A program made the translations under genes and the position numbers. A stretch of 64,000 nucleotides of DNA from Loxodes magnus (lineage: Eukaryota > Ciliophora > Karyorelictea > Loxodida > Loxodidae): the NCBI GenBank assembly GCA_946699065.1, contig CAMPDV010002077.1, positions 1 through 64,000 of the forward strand, given 5' to 3'. The first letter of the stretch is position 1. Every line of letters begins with the position of its first letter. Positions 35,391-50,449 of this stretch are shown here, piece by piece. The notes beneath the pieces were generated by a model. The model was not told the origin of the DNA, did no database searches, and worked only from the letters and a program-made list of their open reading frames with translations.

Positions 35391-37060
35391 AGTATTAAGG
35401 TTTTAAATATCTTTATTCTTTCTAAAATACATTTATGAACATTGTTCGTCTTAATACTTTTCTTTATTTTCGACTTCTCATTTTTACTCTTTGAATATTC
35501 TTTTGATTAATTTCGAAATTTTTAAATATCTTTATTCTTACTAAAATACATTTATGAACATTTTTCGTCTTTACACTTTTCTTTATTTTCGACTTCTCAT
35601 TTTTACTCTTTGAATATTCTTTTGATTAATTTCGAAATTTTTAAATATCTTTATTCTTTCTAAAATACATTTATGAACATTTTTCGTCTTTACATTTTAC
35701 TTTATTTTCGACTTCTCATTTTTACTCTTTGAATATTCTTTTGATTAATTTCGAAATTTTTAAATATCTTTATTCTTACTAAAATACATTTATGAACATT
35801 TTTCGTCTTTACATTTTACTTTATTTTCGACTTCTCATTTTTACTCTTTGAATATTCTTTTGATTAATTTCGAAATTTTTAAATATCTTTATTTTTTCCA
35901 AAATACATTTATGAACATTGTTCGTCTTAATACTTTTCTTTATTTTCGACTTCTCATTTTTACTCTTTGAATATTCTTTTGATTAAAGTATTAAGGTTTT
36001 AAATATCTTTATTCTTTCTAAAATACATTTATGAACATTGTTCGTCTTAATACTTTTCTTTATTTTCGACTTCTCATTTTTACTCTTTGAATATTCTTTT
36101 GATTAATTTCGAAATTTTTAAATATCTTTATTCTTACTAAAATACATTTATGAACATTTTTCGTCTTTACACTTTTCTTTATTTTCGACTTCTCATTTTT
36201 ACTCTTTGAATATTCTTTTGATTAATTTCGAAATTTTTAAATATCTTTATTCTTTCTAAAATACATTTATGAACATTTTTCGTCTTAATACTTTTCTTTA
36301 TTTTCGACTTCTCATTTTTACTCTTCGAATATTCTTTTGATTAATTTCGAAATTTTTAAATATCTTTATTCTTTCTAAAATACATTTATGAACATTTTTC
36401 GTCTTTACATTTTACTTTATTTTCGACTTCTCATTTTTACTCTTTGAATATTCTTTTGATTAATTTCGAAATTTTTAAATATCTTTATTCTTTCTAAAAT
36501 ACATTTATGAACATTTTTCGTCTTTACATTTTACTTTATTTTCGACTTCTCATTTTTACTCTTTGAATATTCTTTTGATTAATTTCGAAATTTTTAAATA
36601 TCTTTATTTTTTCCAAAATACATTTATGAACATTGTTCGTCTTAATACTTTTCTTTATTTTCGACTTCTCATTTTTACTCTTTGAATATTCTTTTGATTA
36701 AAGTATTAAGGTTTTAAATATCTTTATTCTTTCTAAAATACATTTATGAACATTGTTCGTCTTAATACTTTTCTTTATTTTCGACTTCTCATTTTTACTC
36801 TTTGAATATTCTTTTGATTAATTTCGAAATTTTTAAATATCTTTATTCTTACTAAAATACATTTATGAACATTTTTCGTCTTTACACTTTTCTTTATTTT
36901 CGACTTCTCATTTTTACTCTTTGAATATTCTTTTGATTAATTTCGAAATTTTTAAATATCTTTATTCTTTCTAAAATACATTTATGAACATTTTTCGTCT
37001 TAATACTTTTCTTTATTTTCGACTTCTCATTTTTACTCTTCGAATATTCTTTTGATTAAA
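35391..37060 (+). repeat. Three successive 5-6-monomer units
   Basis: AGTATTAAGG monomers with a GTTCG form II tail, each followed by a CTTACTA monomer with a form I tail, start at 35391, 35987 and 36702 (spacings 596 and 715 bp, i.e. 5 and 6 monomers plus 1). The 35987 and 36702 units match for about 470 bp. Form I tails are rare in domain E, so their fixed place in each unit supports block duplication. Confidence 0.65.
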
Positions 37061-37790
37061 GTATTAAGGTTTTAAATATCTTTATTCTTTCTAAAATACA
37101 TTTACGAAAATTTTTCGTCTTTACATTTTACTTTATTTTCGACTTCTCATTTTTACTCTTTGAATATTCTTTTGATTAATTTCGAAATTTTTAAATATCT
37201 TTATTCTTTCTAAAATACATTTATGAACATTGTTCGTCTTAATACTTTTCTTTATTTTCGACTTCTCATTTTTACTCTTCGAATATTCTTTTGATTAATT
37301 TCGAAATTTTTAAATATCTTTATTCTTTCTAAAATACATTTATGAACATTTTTCGTCTTAATACTTTTCTTTATTTTCGACTTCTCATTTTTACTCTTTG
37401 AATATTCTTTTGATTGAAGTATTAAGGTTTTAAATATCTTTATTCTTTCTAAAATACATTTACGAAAATTTTTCGTCTTTACATTTTACTTTATTTTCGA
37501 CTTCTCATTTTTACTCTTTGAATATTCTTTTGATTAATTTCGAAATTTTTAAATATCTTTATTCTTTCTAAAATACATTTATGAACATTGTTCGTCTTAA
37601 TACTTTTCTTTATTTTCGACTTCTCATTTTTACTCTTCGAATATTCTTTTGATTAATTTCGAAATTTTTAAATATCTTTATTCTTTCTAAAATACATTTA
37701 TGAACATTTTTCGTCTTAATACTTTTCTTTATTTTCGACTTCTCATTTTTACTCTTTGAATATTCTTTTGATTAAAGTATTAAGGTTTTA
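37061..37790 (+). repeat. Trimer repeat of 358 bp
   Basis: The GTATTAAGG centre recurs at 37061, 37419 and 37777, exactly 358 bp apart (3 x 119 + 1). The first two are followed by ACGAAAATTTTTCG and form III, then by a GTTCG/form II monomer with CTTCGAA. The second copy has a GATTGAAG change that otherwise occurs only at 27641, 9,771 bp upstream. Confidence 0.7.
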
Positions 37791-40700
37791 AATATCTTTA
37801 TTCTTTCTAAAATACATTTATGAACATTTTTCGTCTTTACATTTTACTTTATTTTCGACTTCTCATTTTTACTCTTTGAATATTCTTTTGATTAATTTCG
37901 AAATTTTTAAATATCTTTATTCTTTCTAAAATACATTTATGAACATTGTTCGTCTTAATACTTTTCTTTATTTTCGACTTCTCATTTTTACTCTTTGAAT
38001 ATTCTTTTGATTAATTTCGAAATTTTTAAATATCTTTATTCTTTCTAAAATACAATTTATGAACATTGTTCGTCTTAATACTTTTCTTTATTTTCGACTT
38101 CTCATTTTTACTCTTCGAATATTCTTTTGATTAATTTCGAAATTTTTAAATATCTTTATTCTTTCTAAAATACATTTATGAACATTTTTCGTCTTTACAT
38201 TTTACTTTATTTTCGACTTCTCATTTTTACTCTTTGAATATTCTTTTGATTAATTTCGAAATTTTTAAATATCTTTATTCTTTCTAAAATACATTTATGA
38301 ACATTGTTCGTCTTAATACTTTTCTTTATTTTCGACTTCTCATTTTTACTCTTTGAATATTCTTTTGATTAATTTCGAAATTTTTAAATATCTTTATTCT
38401 TACTATAATACATTTATGAACATTTTTCGTCTTTACATTTTACTTTATTTTCGACTTCTCATTTTTACTCTTTGAATATTCTTTTGATTAAAGTATTAAG
38501 GTTTTAAATATCTTTATTCTTTCTAAAATACATTTATGAACATTGTTCGTCTTAATACTTTTCTTTATTTTCGACTTCTCATTTTTACTCTTTGAATATT
38601 CTTTTGATTAATTTCGAAATTTTTAAATATCTTTATTCTTACTAAAATACATTTATGAACATTGTTCGTCTTAATACTTTTCTTTATTTTCGACTTCTCA
38701 TTTTTACTCTTTGAATATTCTTTTGATTAATTTCGAAATTTTTAAATATCTTTATTCTTTCTAAAATACAATTTATGAACATTGTTCGTCTTAATACTTT
38801 TCTTTATTTTCGACTTCTCATTTTTACTCTTCGAATATTCTTTTGATTAATTTCGAAATTTTTAAATATCTTTATTCTTTCTAAAATACATTTATGAACA
38901 TTTTTCGTCTTTACATTTTACTTTATTTTCGACTTCTCATTTTTACTCTTTGAATATTCTTTTGATTAATTTCGAAATTTTTAAATATCTTTATTCTTTC
39001 TAAAATACATTTATGAACATTGTTCGTCTTAATACTTTTCTTTATTTTCGACTTCTCATTTTTACTCTTTGAATATTCTTTTGATTAATTTCGAAATTTT
39101 TAAATATCTTTATTCTTACTAAAATTCATTTATGAACATTTTTCGTCTTTACATTTTACTTTATTTTCGACTTCTCATTTTTACTCTTTGAATATTCTTT
39201 TGATTAATTTCGAAATTTTTAAATATCTTTATTCTTTCTAAAATACAATTTATGAACATTGTTCGTCTTAATACTTTTCTTTATTTTCGACTTCTCATTT
39301 TTACTCTTCGAATATTCTTTTGATTAAAGTATTAAGGTTTTAAATATCTTTATTCTTTCTAAAATACATTTATGAACATTTTTCGTCTTTACATTTTACT
39401 TTATTTTCGACTTCTCATTTTTACTCTTTGAATATTCTTTTGATTAATTTCGAAATTTTTAAATATCTTTATTCTTTCTAAAATACATTTATGAACATTG
39501 TTCGTCTTAATACTTTTCTTTATTTTCGACTTCTCATTTTTACTCTTTGAATATTCTTTTGATTAATTTCGAAATTTTTAAATATCTTTATTCTTACTAT
39601 AATACATTTATGAACATTTTTCGTCTTTACATTTTACTTTATTTTCGACTTCTCATTTTTACTCTTTGAATATTCTTTTGATTAATTTCGAAATTTTTAA
39701 ATATCTTTATTCTTACTAAAATACATTTATGAACATTTTTCGTCTTTACATTTTACTTTATTTTCGACTTCTCATTTTTACTCTTTGAATATTCTTTTGA
39801 TTAATTTCGAAATTTTTAAATATCTTTATTTTTTCCAAAATACATTTATGAACATTGTTCGTCTTAATACTTTTCTTTATTTTCGACTTCTCATTTTTAC
39901 TCTTTGAATATTCTTTTGATTAAAGTATTAAGGTTTTAAATATCTTTATTCTTTCTAAAATACATTTATGAACATTGTTCGTCTTAATACTTTTCTTTAT
40001 TTTCGACTTCTCATTTTTACTCTTTGAATATTCTTTTGATTAATTTCGAAATTTTTAAATATCTTTATTCTTACTAAAATACATTTATGAACATTTTTCG
40101 TCTTTACATTTTACTTTATTTTCGACTTCTCATTTTTACTCTTTGAATATTCTTTTGATTAATTTCGAAATTTTTAAATATCTTTATTCTTTCTAAAATA
40201 CATTTATGAACATTGTTCGTCTTAATACTTTTCTTTATTTTCGACTTCTCATTTTTACTCTTCGAATATTCTTTTGATTAATTTCGAAATTTTTAAATAT
40301 CTTTATTCTTTCTAAAATACATTTATGAACATTTTTCGTCTTAATACTTTTCTTTATTTTCGACTTCTCATTTTTACTCTTCGAATATTCTTTTGATTAA
40401 TTTCGAAATTTTTAAATATCTTTATTCTTTCTAAAATACATTTATGAACATTTTTCGTCTTAATACTTTTCTTTATTTTCGACTTCTCATTTTTACTCTT
40501 TGAATGCTCTTTTGATTAATTTCGAAATTTTTAAATATCTTTATTCTTACTAAAATACATTTATGAACATTTTTCGTCTTTACATTTTACTTTATTTTCG
40601 ACTTCTCATTTTTACTCTTTGAATATTCTTTTGATTAATTTCGAAATTTTTAAATATCTTTATTTTTTCCAAAATACATTTATGAACATTGTTCGTCTTA

Positions 40701-40979
40701 ATACTTTTCTTTATTTTCGACTTCTCATTTTTACTCTTTGAATATTCTTTTGATTAATTTCGAAATTTTTAAATATCTTTATTCTTTCCAAAATACATTT
40801 ATGAACATTGTTCGTCTTAATACTTTTCTTTATTTTCGACTTCTCATTTTTACTCTTTGAATATTCTTTTGATTAAAGTATTAAGGTTTTAAATATCTTT
40901 ATTTTTACTAAAATACATTTATGAACATTGCTCGTCTTTACATTTTACTTTATTTTCGACTTCTCATTTTTACTCTTTG

Positions 40980-41180
40980 AATATTCTTTTAATTAATTTC
41001 TAAATTTTTAAATATCTTTATTCTTTCTAAAATACATTTATGAACATTTTTCGTCTTTACACTTTTCTTTATTTTCGACTTCTCATTTTTACTCTTTGAA
41101 TATTCTTTTAATTAATTTCTAAATTTTTAAATATCTTTATTCTTTCTAAAATACATTTATGAACATTTTTCGTCTTAATA
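40980..41180 (+). repeat. Domain A-like monomers inside domain E
   Basis: Two consecutive monomers have AATTAATTTCTAAA, and the first has a form I tail, a combination typical of domain A. On both sides are ordinary domain E monomers (GCTCG/form III before, form II after). The CTTTCTA at 82-88 is of E type, so the monomers are mosaics. Confidence 0.65.
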
Positions 41181-43408
41181 CTTTTCTTTATTTTCGACTT
41201 CTCATTTTTACTCTTTGAATATTCTTTTGATTAATTTCGAAATTTTTAAATATCTTTATTCTTTCTAAAATACATTTATGAACATTTTTCGTCTTAATAC
41301 TTTTCTTTATTTTCGACTTCTCATTTTTACTCTTCGAATATTCTTTTGATTAAAGTATTAAGGTTTTAAATATCTTTATTCTTTCTAAAATACATTTACG
41401 AAAATTTTTCGTCTTTACATTTTACTTTATTTTCGACTTCTCATTTTTACTCTTTGAATATTCTTTTGATTAATTTCGAAATTTTTAAATATCTTTATTC
41501 TTTCTAAAATACATTTATGAACATTGTTCGTCTTAATACTTTTCTTTATTTTCGACTTCTCATTTTTACTCTTCGAATATTCTTTTGATTAATTTCGAAA
41601 TTTTTAAATATCTTTATTCTTTCTAAAATACATTTATGAACATTTTTCGTCTTAATACTTTTCTTTATTTTCGACTTCTCATTTTTACTCTTCGAATATT
41701 CTTTTGATTAATTTCGAAATTTTTAAATATCTTTATTCTTTCTAAAATACATTTATGAACATTTTTCGTCTTAATACTTTTCTTTATTTTCGACTTCTCA
41801 TTTTTACTCTTCGAATATTCTTTTGATTAAAGTATTAATGTTTTAAATATTTTTATTCTTTCTAAAATACATTTATGAACATTTTTCGTCTTTACATTTT
41901 ACTTTATTTTCGACTTCTCATTTTTACTCTTTGAATATTCTTTTGATTAATTTCGAAATTTTTAAATATCTTTATTTTTTCCAAAATACATTTATGAACA
42001 TTGTTCGTCTTAATACTTTTCTTTATTTTCGACTTCTCATTTTTACTCTTTGAATATTCTTTTGATTAAAGTATTAAGGTTTTAAATATCTTTATTTTTA
42101 CTAAAATACATTTATGAACATTTTTCGTCTTAATACTTTTCTTTATTTTCGACTTCTCATTTTTACTCTTTGAATATTCTTTTGATTAATTTCGAAATTT
42201 TTAAATATCTTTATTCTTTCTAAAATACATTTATGAACATTTTTCGTCTTAATACTTTTCTTTATTTTCGACTTCTCATTTTTACTCTTCGAATATTCTT
42301 TTGATTAAAGTATTAAGGTTTTAAATATCTTTATTCTTTCTAAAATACATTTATGAACATTGTTCGTCTTAATACTTTTCTTTATTTTCGACTTCTCATT
42401 TTTACTCTTCGAATATTCTTTTGATTAAAGTATTAAGGTTTTAAATATCTTTATTCTTACTATAATACATTTATGAACATTTTTCGTCTTAATACTTTTC
42501 TTTATTTTCGACTTCTCATTTTTACTCTTCGAATATTCTTTTGATTAAAGTATTAAGGTTTTAAATATCATTATTCTTTCTAAAATACAATTTATGAACA
42601 TTGTTCGTCTTAATACTTTTCTTTATTTTCGACTTCTCATTTTTACTCTTCGAATATTCTTTTGATTAATTTCGAAATTTTTAAATATCTTTATTCTTTC
42701 TAAAATACATTTATGAACATTTTTCGTCTTTACATTTTACTTTATTTTCGACTTCTCATTTTTACTCTTTGAATATTCTTTTGATTAATTTCGAAATTTT
42801 TAAATATCTTTATTCTTTCTAAAATACATTTATGAACATTGTTCGTCTTAATACTTTTCTTTATTTTCGACTTCTCATTTTTACTCTTTGAATATTCTTT
42901 TGATTAATTTCGAAATTTTTAAATATCTTTATTCTTACTATAATACATTATGAACATTTTTCGTCTTTACATTTTACTTTATTTTCGACTTCTCATTTTT
43001 ACTCTTTGAATATTCTTTTGATTAATTTCGAAATTTTTAAATATCTTTATTCTTTCTAAAATACATTTATGAACATTTTTCGTCTTAATACTTTTCTTTA
43101 TTTTCGACTTCTCATTTTTACTCTTCGAATATTCTTTTGATTAATTTCGAAATTTTTAAATATCTTTATTCTTTCTAAAATACATTTATGAACATTTTTC
43201 GTCTTTACATTTTACTTTATTTTCGACTTCTCATTTTTACTCTTTGAATATTCTTTTGATTAATTTCGAAATTTTTAAATATCTTTATTCTTTCTAAAAT
43301 ACATTTATGAACATTGTTCGTCTTAATACTTTTCTTTATTTTCGACTTCTCATTTTTACTCTTCGAATATTCTTTTGATTAATTTCGAAATTTTTAAATA
43401 TCTTTATT

Positions 43409-44840
43409 CTTACTATAATACATTTATGAACATTTTTCGTCTTTACATTTTACTTTATTTTCGACTTCTCATTTTTACTCTTTGAATATTCTTTTGATTA
43501 ATTTCGAAATTTTTAAATATCTTTATTCTTTCTAAAATACATTTATGAACATTGTTCGTCTTAATACTTTTCTTTATTTTCGACTTCTCATTTTTACTCT
43601 TTGAATATTCTTTTGATTAATTTCGAAATTTTTAAATATCTTTATTCTTACTATAATACATTTATGAACATTTTTCGTCTTTACATTTTACTTTATTTTC
43701 GACTTCTCATTTTTACTCTTTGAATATTCTTTTGATTAATTTCGAAATTTTTAAATATCTTTATTCTTTCTAAAATACATTTATGAACATTGTTCGTCTT
43801 AATACTTTTCTTTATTTTCGACTTCTCATTTTTACTCTTTGAATATTCTTTTGATTAATTTCGAAATTTTTAAATATCTTTATTCTTACTATAATACATT
43901 TATGAACATTTTTCGTCTTTACATTTTACTTTATTTTCGACTTCTCATTTTTACTCTTTGAATATTCTTTTGATTAATTTCGAAATTTTTAAATATCTTT
44001 ATTCTTTCTAAAATACATTTATGAACATTTTTCGTCTTAATACTTTTCTTTATTTTCGACTTCTCATTTTTACTCTTCGAATATTCTTTTGATTAATTTC
44101 GAAATTTTTAAATATCTTTATTCTTTCTAAAATACATTTATGAACATTGTTCGTCTTAATACTTTTCTTTATTTTCGACTTCTCATTTTTACTCTTTGAA
44201 TATTCTTTTGATTAATTTCGAAATTTTTAAATATCTTTATTCTTTCTAAAATACATTTATGAACATTTTTCGTCTTTACATTTTACTTTATTTTCGACTT
44301 CTCATTTTTACTCTTTGAATATTCTTTTGATTAATTTCGAAATTTTTAAATATCTTTATTCTTACTATAATACATTTATGAACATTTTTCGTCTTTACAT
44401 TTTACTTTATTTTCGACTTCTCATTTTTACTCTTTGAATATTCTTTTGATTAATTTCGAAATTTTTAAATATCTTTATTCTTTCTAAAATACATTTATGA
44501 ACATTTTTCGTCTTAATACTTTTCTTTATTTTCGACTTCTCATTTTTACTCTTCGAATATTCTTTTGATTAATTTCGAAATTTTTAAATATCTTTATTCT
44601 TTCTAAAATACATTTATGAACATTGTTCGTCTTAATACTTTTCTTTATTTTCGACTTCTCATTTTTACTCTTTGAATATTCTTTTGATTAATTTCGAAAT
44701 TTTTAAATATCTTTATTCTTTCTAAAATACATTTATGAACATTTTTCGTCTTTACATTTTACTTTATTTTCGACTTCTCATTTTTACTCTTTGAATATTC
44801 TTTTGATTAATTTCGAAATTTTTAAATATCTTTATTCTTA
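43409..44840 (+). repeat. Dimer (238 bp) then tetramer (476 bp) periodicity
   Basis: The CTTACTATAA marker lies at 43409, 43647 and 43885 (238 bp apart), then at 44361 and 44837 (476 bp apart). In the dimers, a CTTACTATAA/form III monomer alternates with a CTTTCTA/GTTCG form II monomer. In the tetramers two more monomers are added: one with form II without GTT, one with CTTCGAA and form III. The switch from 2-mer to 4-mer records stepwise growth of the unit. Confidence 0.85.
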
Positions 44841-45832
44841 CTATAATACATTTATGAACATTTTTCGTCTTTACATTTTACTTTATTTTCGACTTCTCAT
44901 TTTTACTCTTTGAATATTCTTTTGATTAATTTCGAAATTTTTAAATATCTTTATTCTTTCTAAAATACATTTATGAACATTTTTCGTCTTAATACTTTTC
45001 TTTATTTTCGACTTCTCATTTTTACTCTTCGAATATTCTTTTGATTAATTTCGAAATTTTTAAATATCTTTATTCTTTCTAAAATACATTTATGAACATT
45101 TTTCGTCTTTACATTTTACTTTATTTTCGACTTCTCATTTTTACTCTTTGAATATTCTTTTGATTAATTTCGAAATTTTTAAATATCTTTATTCTTTCTA
45201 AAATACATTTATGAACATTGTTCGTCTTAATACTTTTCTTTATTTTCGACTTCTCATTTTTACTCTTTGAATATTCTTTTGATTAATTTCGAAATTTTTA
45301 AATATCTTTATTCTTACTAAAATACATTTATGAACATTTTTCGTCTTTACATTTTACTTTATTTTCGACTTCTCATTTTTACTCTTTGAATATTCTTTTG
45401 ATTAATTTCGAAATTTTTAAATATCTTTATTTTTTCCAAAATACATTTATGAACATTGTTCGTCTTAATACTTTTCTTTATTTTCGACTTCTCATTTTTA
45501 CTCTTTGAATATTCTTTTGATTAATTTCGAAATTTTTAAATATCTTTATTCTTTCTAAAATACATTTATGAACATTTTTCGTCTTAATACTTTTCTTTAT
45601 TTTCGACTTCTCATTTTTACTCTTCGAATATTCTTTTGATTAATTTCGAAATTTTTAAATATCTTTATTCTTTCTAAAATACATTTATGAACATTGCTCG
45701 TCTTTACATTTTACTTTATTTTCGACTTCTCATTTTTACTCTTTGAATATTCTTTTGATTAATTTCGAAATTTTTAAATATCTTTATTCTTTCTAAAATA
45801 CATTTATGAACATTTTTCGTCTTAATACTTTT

Positions 45833-47831
45833 CTTTATTTTCGACTTCTCATTTTTACTCTTCGAATATTCTTTTGATTAATTTCGAAATTTTTAAATAT
45901 CTTTATTCTTTCTAAAATACATTTATGAACATTTTTCGTCTTAATACTTTTCTTTATTTTCGACTTCTCATTTTTACTCTTCGAATATTCTTTTGATTAA
46001 AGTATTAAGGTTTTAAATATCTTTATTCTTTCTAAAATACATTTATGAACATTGCTCGTCTTTACATTTTACTTTATTTTCGACTTCTCATTTTTACTCT
46101 TTGAATATTCTTTTGATTAATTTCGAAATTTTTAAATATCTTTATTCTTTCTAAAATACATTTATGAACATTGCTCGTCTTTACATTTTACTTTATTTTC
46201 GACTTCTCATTTTTACTCTTCGAATATTCTTTTGATTAATTTCGAAATTTTTAAATATCTTTATTCTTTCTAAAATACATTTATGAACATTTTTCGTCTT
46301 AATACTTTTCTTTATTTTCGACTTCTCATTTTTACTCTTCGAATATTCTTTTGATTAATTTCTAAATTTTTAAATATCTTTATTTTTTCCAAAATACATT
46401 TATGAACATTGTTCGTCTTAATACTTTTCTTTATTTTCGACTTCTCATTTTTACTCTTTGAATATTCTTTTGATTAATTTCGAAATTTTTAAATATCTTT
46501 ATTTTTTCCAAAATACATTTATGAACATTGTTCGTCTTAATACTTTTCTTTATTTTCGACTTCTCATTTTTACTCTTTGAATATTCTTTTGATTAATTTC
46601 GAAATTTTTAAATATCTTTATTCTTTCTAAAATACATTTAAGAACATTGTTCGTCTTAATACTTTTCTTTATTTTCGACTTCTCATTTTTACTCTTTGAA
46701 TATTCTTTTGATTAATTTCGAAATTTTTAAATATCTTTATTCTTTCTAAAATACATTTAAGAACATTGTTCGTCTTAATACTTTTCTTTATTTTCGACTT
46801 CTCATTTTTACTCTTCGAATATTCTTTTGATTAAAGTATTAAGGTTTTAAATATCTTTATTTTTACTAAAATACATTTATGAACATTTTTCGTCTTTACA
46901 TTTTACTTTATTTTCGACTTCTCATTTTTACTCTTTGAATATTCTTTTGATTAATTTCGAAATTTTTAAATATCTTTATTCTTTCTAAAATACATTTATG
47001 AACATTTTTCGTCTTAATACTTTTCTTTATTTTCGACTTCTCATTTTTACTCTTTGAATATTCTTTTGATTAAAGTATTAAGGTTTTAAATATCTTTATT
47101 CTTTCTAAAATACATTTATGAACATTTTTCGTCTTAATACTTTTCTTTATTTTCGACTTCTCATTTTACTCTTTGAATATTCTTTTGATTAATTTCGAAA
47201 TTTTTAAATATCTTTATTCTTTCTAAAATACATTTATGAACATTGTTCGTCTTAATACTTTTCTTTATTTTCGACTTCTCATTTTTACTCTTCGAATATT
47301 CTTTTGATTAATTTCGAAATTTTTAAATATCTTTATTCTTTCCAAAATACATTTATGAACATTTTTCGTCTTTACATTTTACTTTATTTTCGACTTCTCA
47401 TTTTTACTCTTTGAATATTCTTTTGATTAATTTCGAAATTTTTAAATATCTTTATTCTTTCTAAAATACATTTATGAACATTGTTCGTCTTAATACTTTT
47501 CTTTATTTTCGACTTCTCATTTTTACTCTTTGAATATTCTTTTGATTAATTTCGAAATTTTTAAATATCTTTATTCTTACTAAAATACATTTATGAACAT
47601 TTTTCGTCTTTACATTTTACTTTATTTTCGACTTCTCATTTTTACTCTTTGAATATTCTTTTGATTAATTTCGAAATTTTTAAATATCTTTATTTTTTCC
47701 AAAATACATTTATGAACATTGTTCGTCTTAATACTTTTCTTTATTTTCGACTTCTCATTTTTACTCTTTGAATATTCTTTTGATTAATTTCGAAATTTTT
47801 AAATATCTTTATTCTTTCTAAAATACATTTA
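45833..47831 (+). repeat. Copy 1 of 2,025-bp (17-monomer) duplication
   Basis: Marker order across 17 monomers is identical to 47,858-49,856. It includes two successive ACATTTAAGAAC monomers (46641 and ~46760), three AGTATTAAGG monomers, a CATTTTACTC deletion and a CTTTCCA/form III monomer. The offset is 17 x 119 + 2, explained by three +1 and one -1 monomers. The match is 1,999 bp, bounded by T/A at 45832/47857 and T/A at 47832/49857. Confidence 0.9.
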
Positions 47832-47857
47832 TGAACATTGCTCGTCTTTACATTTTA

Positions 47858-49856
47858 CTTTATTTTCGACTTCTCATTTTTACTCTTCGAATATTCTTTT
47901 GATTAATTTCGAAATTTTTAAATATCTTTATTCTTTCTAAAATACATTTATGAACATTTTTCGTCTTAATACTTTTCTTTATTTTCGACTTCTCATTTTT
48001 ACTCTTCGAATATTCTTTTGATTAAAGTATTAAGGTTTTAAATATCTTTATTCTTTCTAAAATACATTTATGAACATTGCTCGTCTTTACATTTTACTTT
48101 ATTTTCGACTTCTCATTTTTACTCTTTGAATATTCTTTTGATTAATTTCGAAATTTTTAAATATCTTTATTCTTTCTAAAATACATTTATGAACATTGCT
48201 CGTCTTTACATTTTACTTTATTTTCGACTTCTCATTTTTACTCTTCGAATATTCTTTTGATTAATTTCGAAATTTTTAAATATCTTTATTCTTTCTAAAA
48301 TACATTTATGAACATTTTTCGTCTTAATACTTTTCTTTATTTTCGACTTCTCATTTTTACTCTTCGAATATTCTTTTGATTAATTTCTAAATTTTTAAAT
48401 ATCTTTATTTTTTCCAAAATACATTTATGAACATTGTTCGTCTTAATACTTTTCTTTATTTTCGACTTCTCATTTTTACTCTTTGAATATTCTTTTGATT
48501 AATTTCGAAATTTTTAAATATCTTTATTTTTTCCAAAATACATTTATGAACATTGTTCGTCTTAATACTTTTCTTTATTTTCGACTTCTCATTTTTACTC
48601 TTTGAATATTCTTTTGATTAATTTCGAAATTTTTAAATATCTTTATTCTTTCTAAAATACATTTAAGAACATTGTTCGTCTTAATACTTTTCTTTATTTT
48701 CGACTTCTCATTTTTACTCTTTGAATATTCTTTTGATTAATTTCGAAATTTTTAAATATCTTTATTCTTTCTAAAATACATTTAAGAACATTGTTCGTCT
48801 TAATACTTTTCTTTATTTTCGACTTCTCATTTTTACTCTTCGAATATTCTTTTGATTAAAGTATTAAGGTTTTAAATATCTTTATTTTTACTAAAATACA
48901 TTTATGAACATTTTTCGTCTTTACATTTTACTTTATTTTCGACTTCTCATTTTTACTCTTTGAATATTCTTTTGATTAATTTCGAAATTTTTAAATATCT
49001 TTATTCTTTCTAAAATACATTTATGAACATTTTTCGTCTTAATACTTTTCTTTATTTTCGACTTCTCATTTTTACTCTTTGAATATTCTTTTGATTAAAG
49101 TATTAAGGTTTTAAATATCTTTATTCTTTCTAAAATACATTTATGAACATTTTTCGTCTTAATACTTTTCTTTATTTTCGACTTCTCATTTTACTCTTTG
49201 AATATTCTTTTGATTAATTTCGAAATTTTTAAATATCTTTATTCTTTCTAAAATACATTTATGAACATTGTTCGTCTTAATACTTTTCTTTATTTTCGAC
49301 TTCTCATTTTTACTCTTCGAATATTCTTTTGATTAATTTCGAAATTTTTAAATATCTTTATTCTTTCCAAAATACATTTATGAACATTTTTCGTCTTTAC
49401 ATTTTACTTTATTTTCGACTTCTCATTTTTACTCTTTGAATATTCTTTTGATTAATTTCGAAATTTTTAAATATCTTTATTCTTTCTAAAATACATTTAT
49501 GAACATTGTTCGTCTTAATACTTTTCTTTATTTTCGACTTCTCATTTTTACTCTTTGAATATTCTTTTGATTAATTTCGAAATTTTTAAATATCTTTATT
49601 CTTACTAAAATACATTTATGAACATTTTTCGTCTTTACATTTTACTTTATTTTCGACTTCTCATTTTTACTCTTTGAATATTCTTTTGATTAATTTCGAA
49701 ATTTTTAAATATCTTTATTTTTTCCAAAATACATTTATGAACATTGTTCGTCTTAATACTTTTCTTTATTTTCGACTTCTCATTTTTACTCTTTGAATAT
49801 TCTTTTGATTAATTTCGAAATTTTTAAATATCTTTATTCTTTCTAAAATACATTTA
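47858..49856 (+). repeat. Copy 2 of 2,025-bp (17-monomer) duplication
   Basis: Follows copy 1 after 26 bp. It ends at a unique ACATTTAAGAAGATTG monomer (49851). Beyond this, 49,860-50,090 again resembles the middle of the unit (AAGA tail, AGTATTAAGG, TTTTTACTA, form III), as if a third partial copy had been joined out of register. Confidence 0.9.
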
Positions 49857-50449
49857 AGAAGATTGTTCGTCTTAATACTTTTCTTTATTTTCGACTTCTC
49901 ATTTTTACTCTTCGAATATTCTTTTGATTAAAGTATTAAGGTTTTAAATATCTTTATTTTTACTAAAATACATTTATGAACATTTTTCGTCTTTACATTT
50001 TACTTTATTTTCGACTTCTCATTTTTACTCTTTGAATATTCTTTTGATTAATTTCGAAATTTTTAAATATCTTTATTCTTTCTAAAATACATTTATGAAC
50101 ATTGTTCGTCTTAATACTTTTCTTTATTTTCGACTTCTCATTTTTACTCTTCGAATATTCTTTTGATTAAAGTATTAAGGTTTTAAATATCTTTATTCTT
50201 TCTAAAATACATTTATGAACATTGTTCGTCTTAATACTTTTCTTTATTTTCGACTTCTCATTTTACTCTTTGAATATTCTTTTGATTAATTTCGAAATTT
50301 TTAAATATCTTTATTCTTTCTAAAATACATTTATGAACATTTTTCGTCTTTACACTTTTCTTTATTTTCGACTTCTCATTTTTACTCTTTGAATATTCTT
50401 TTGATTAATTTCTAAATTTTTAAATATCTTTATTCTTTCTAAAATACAT

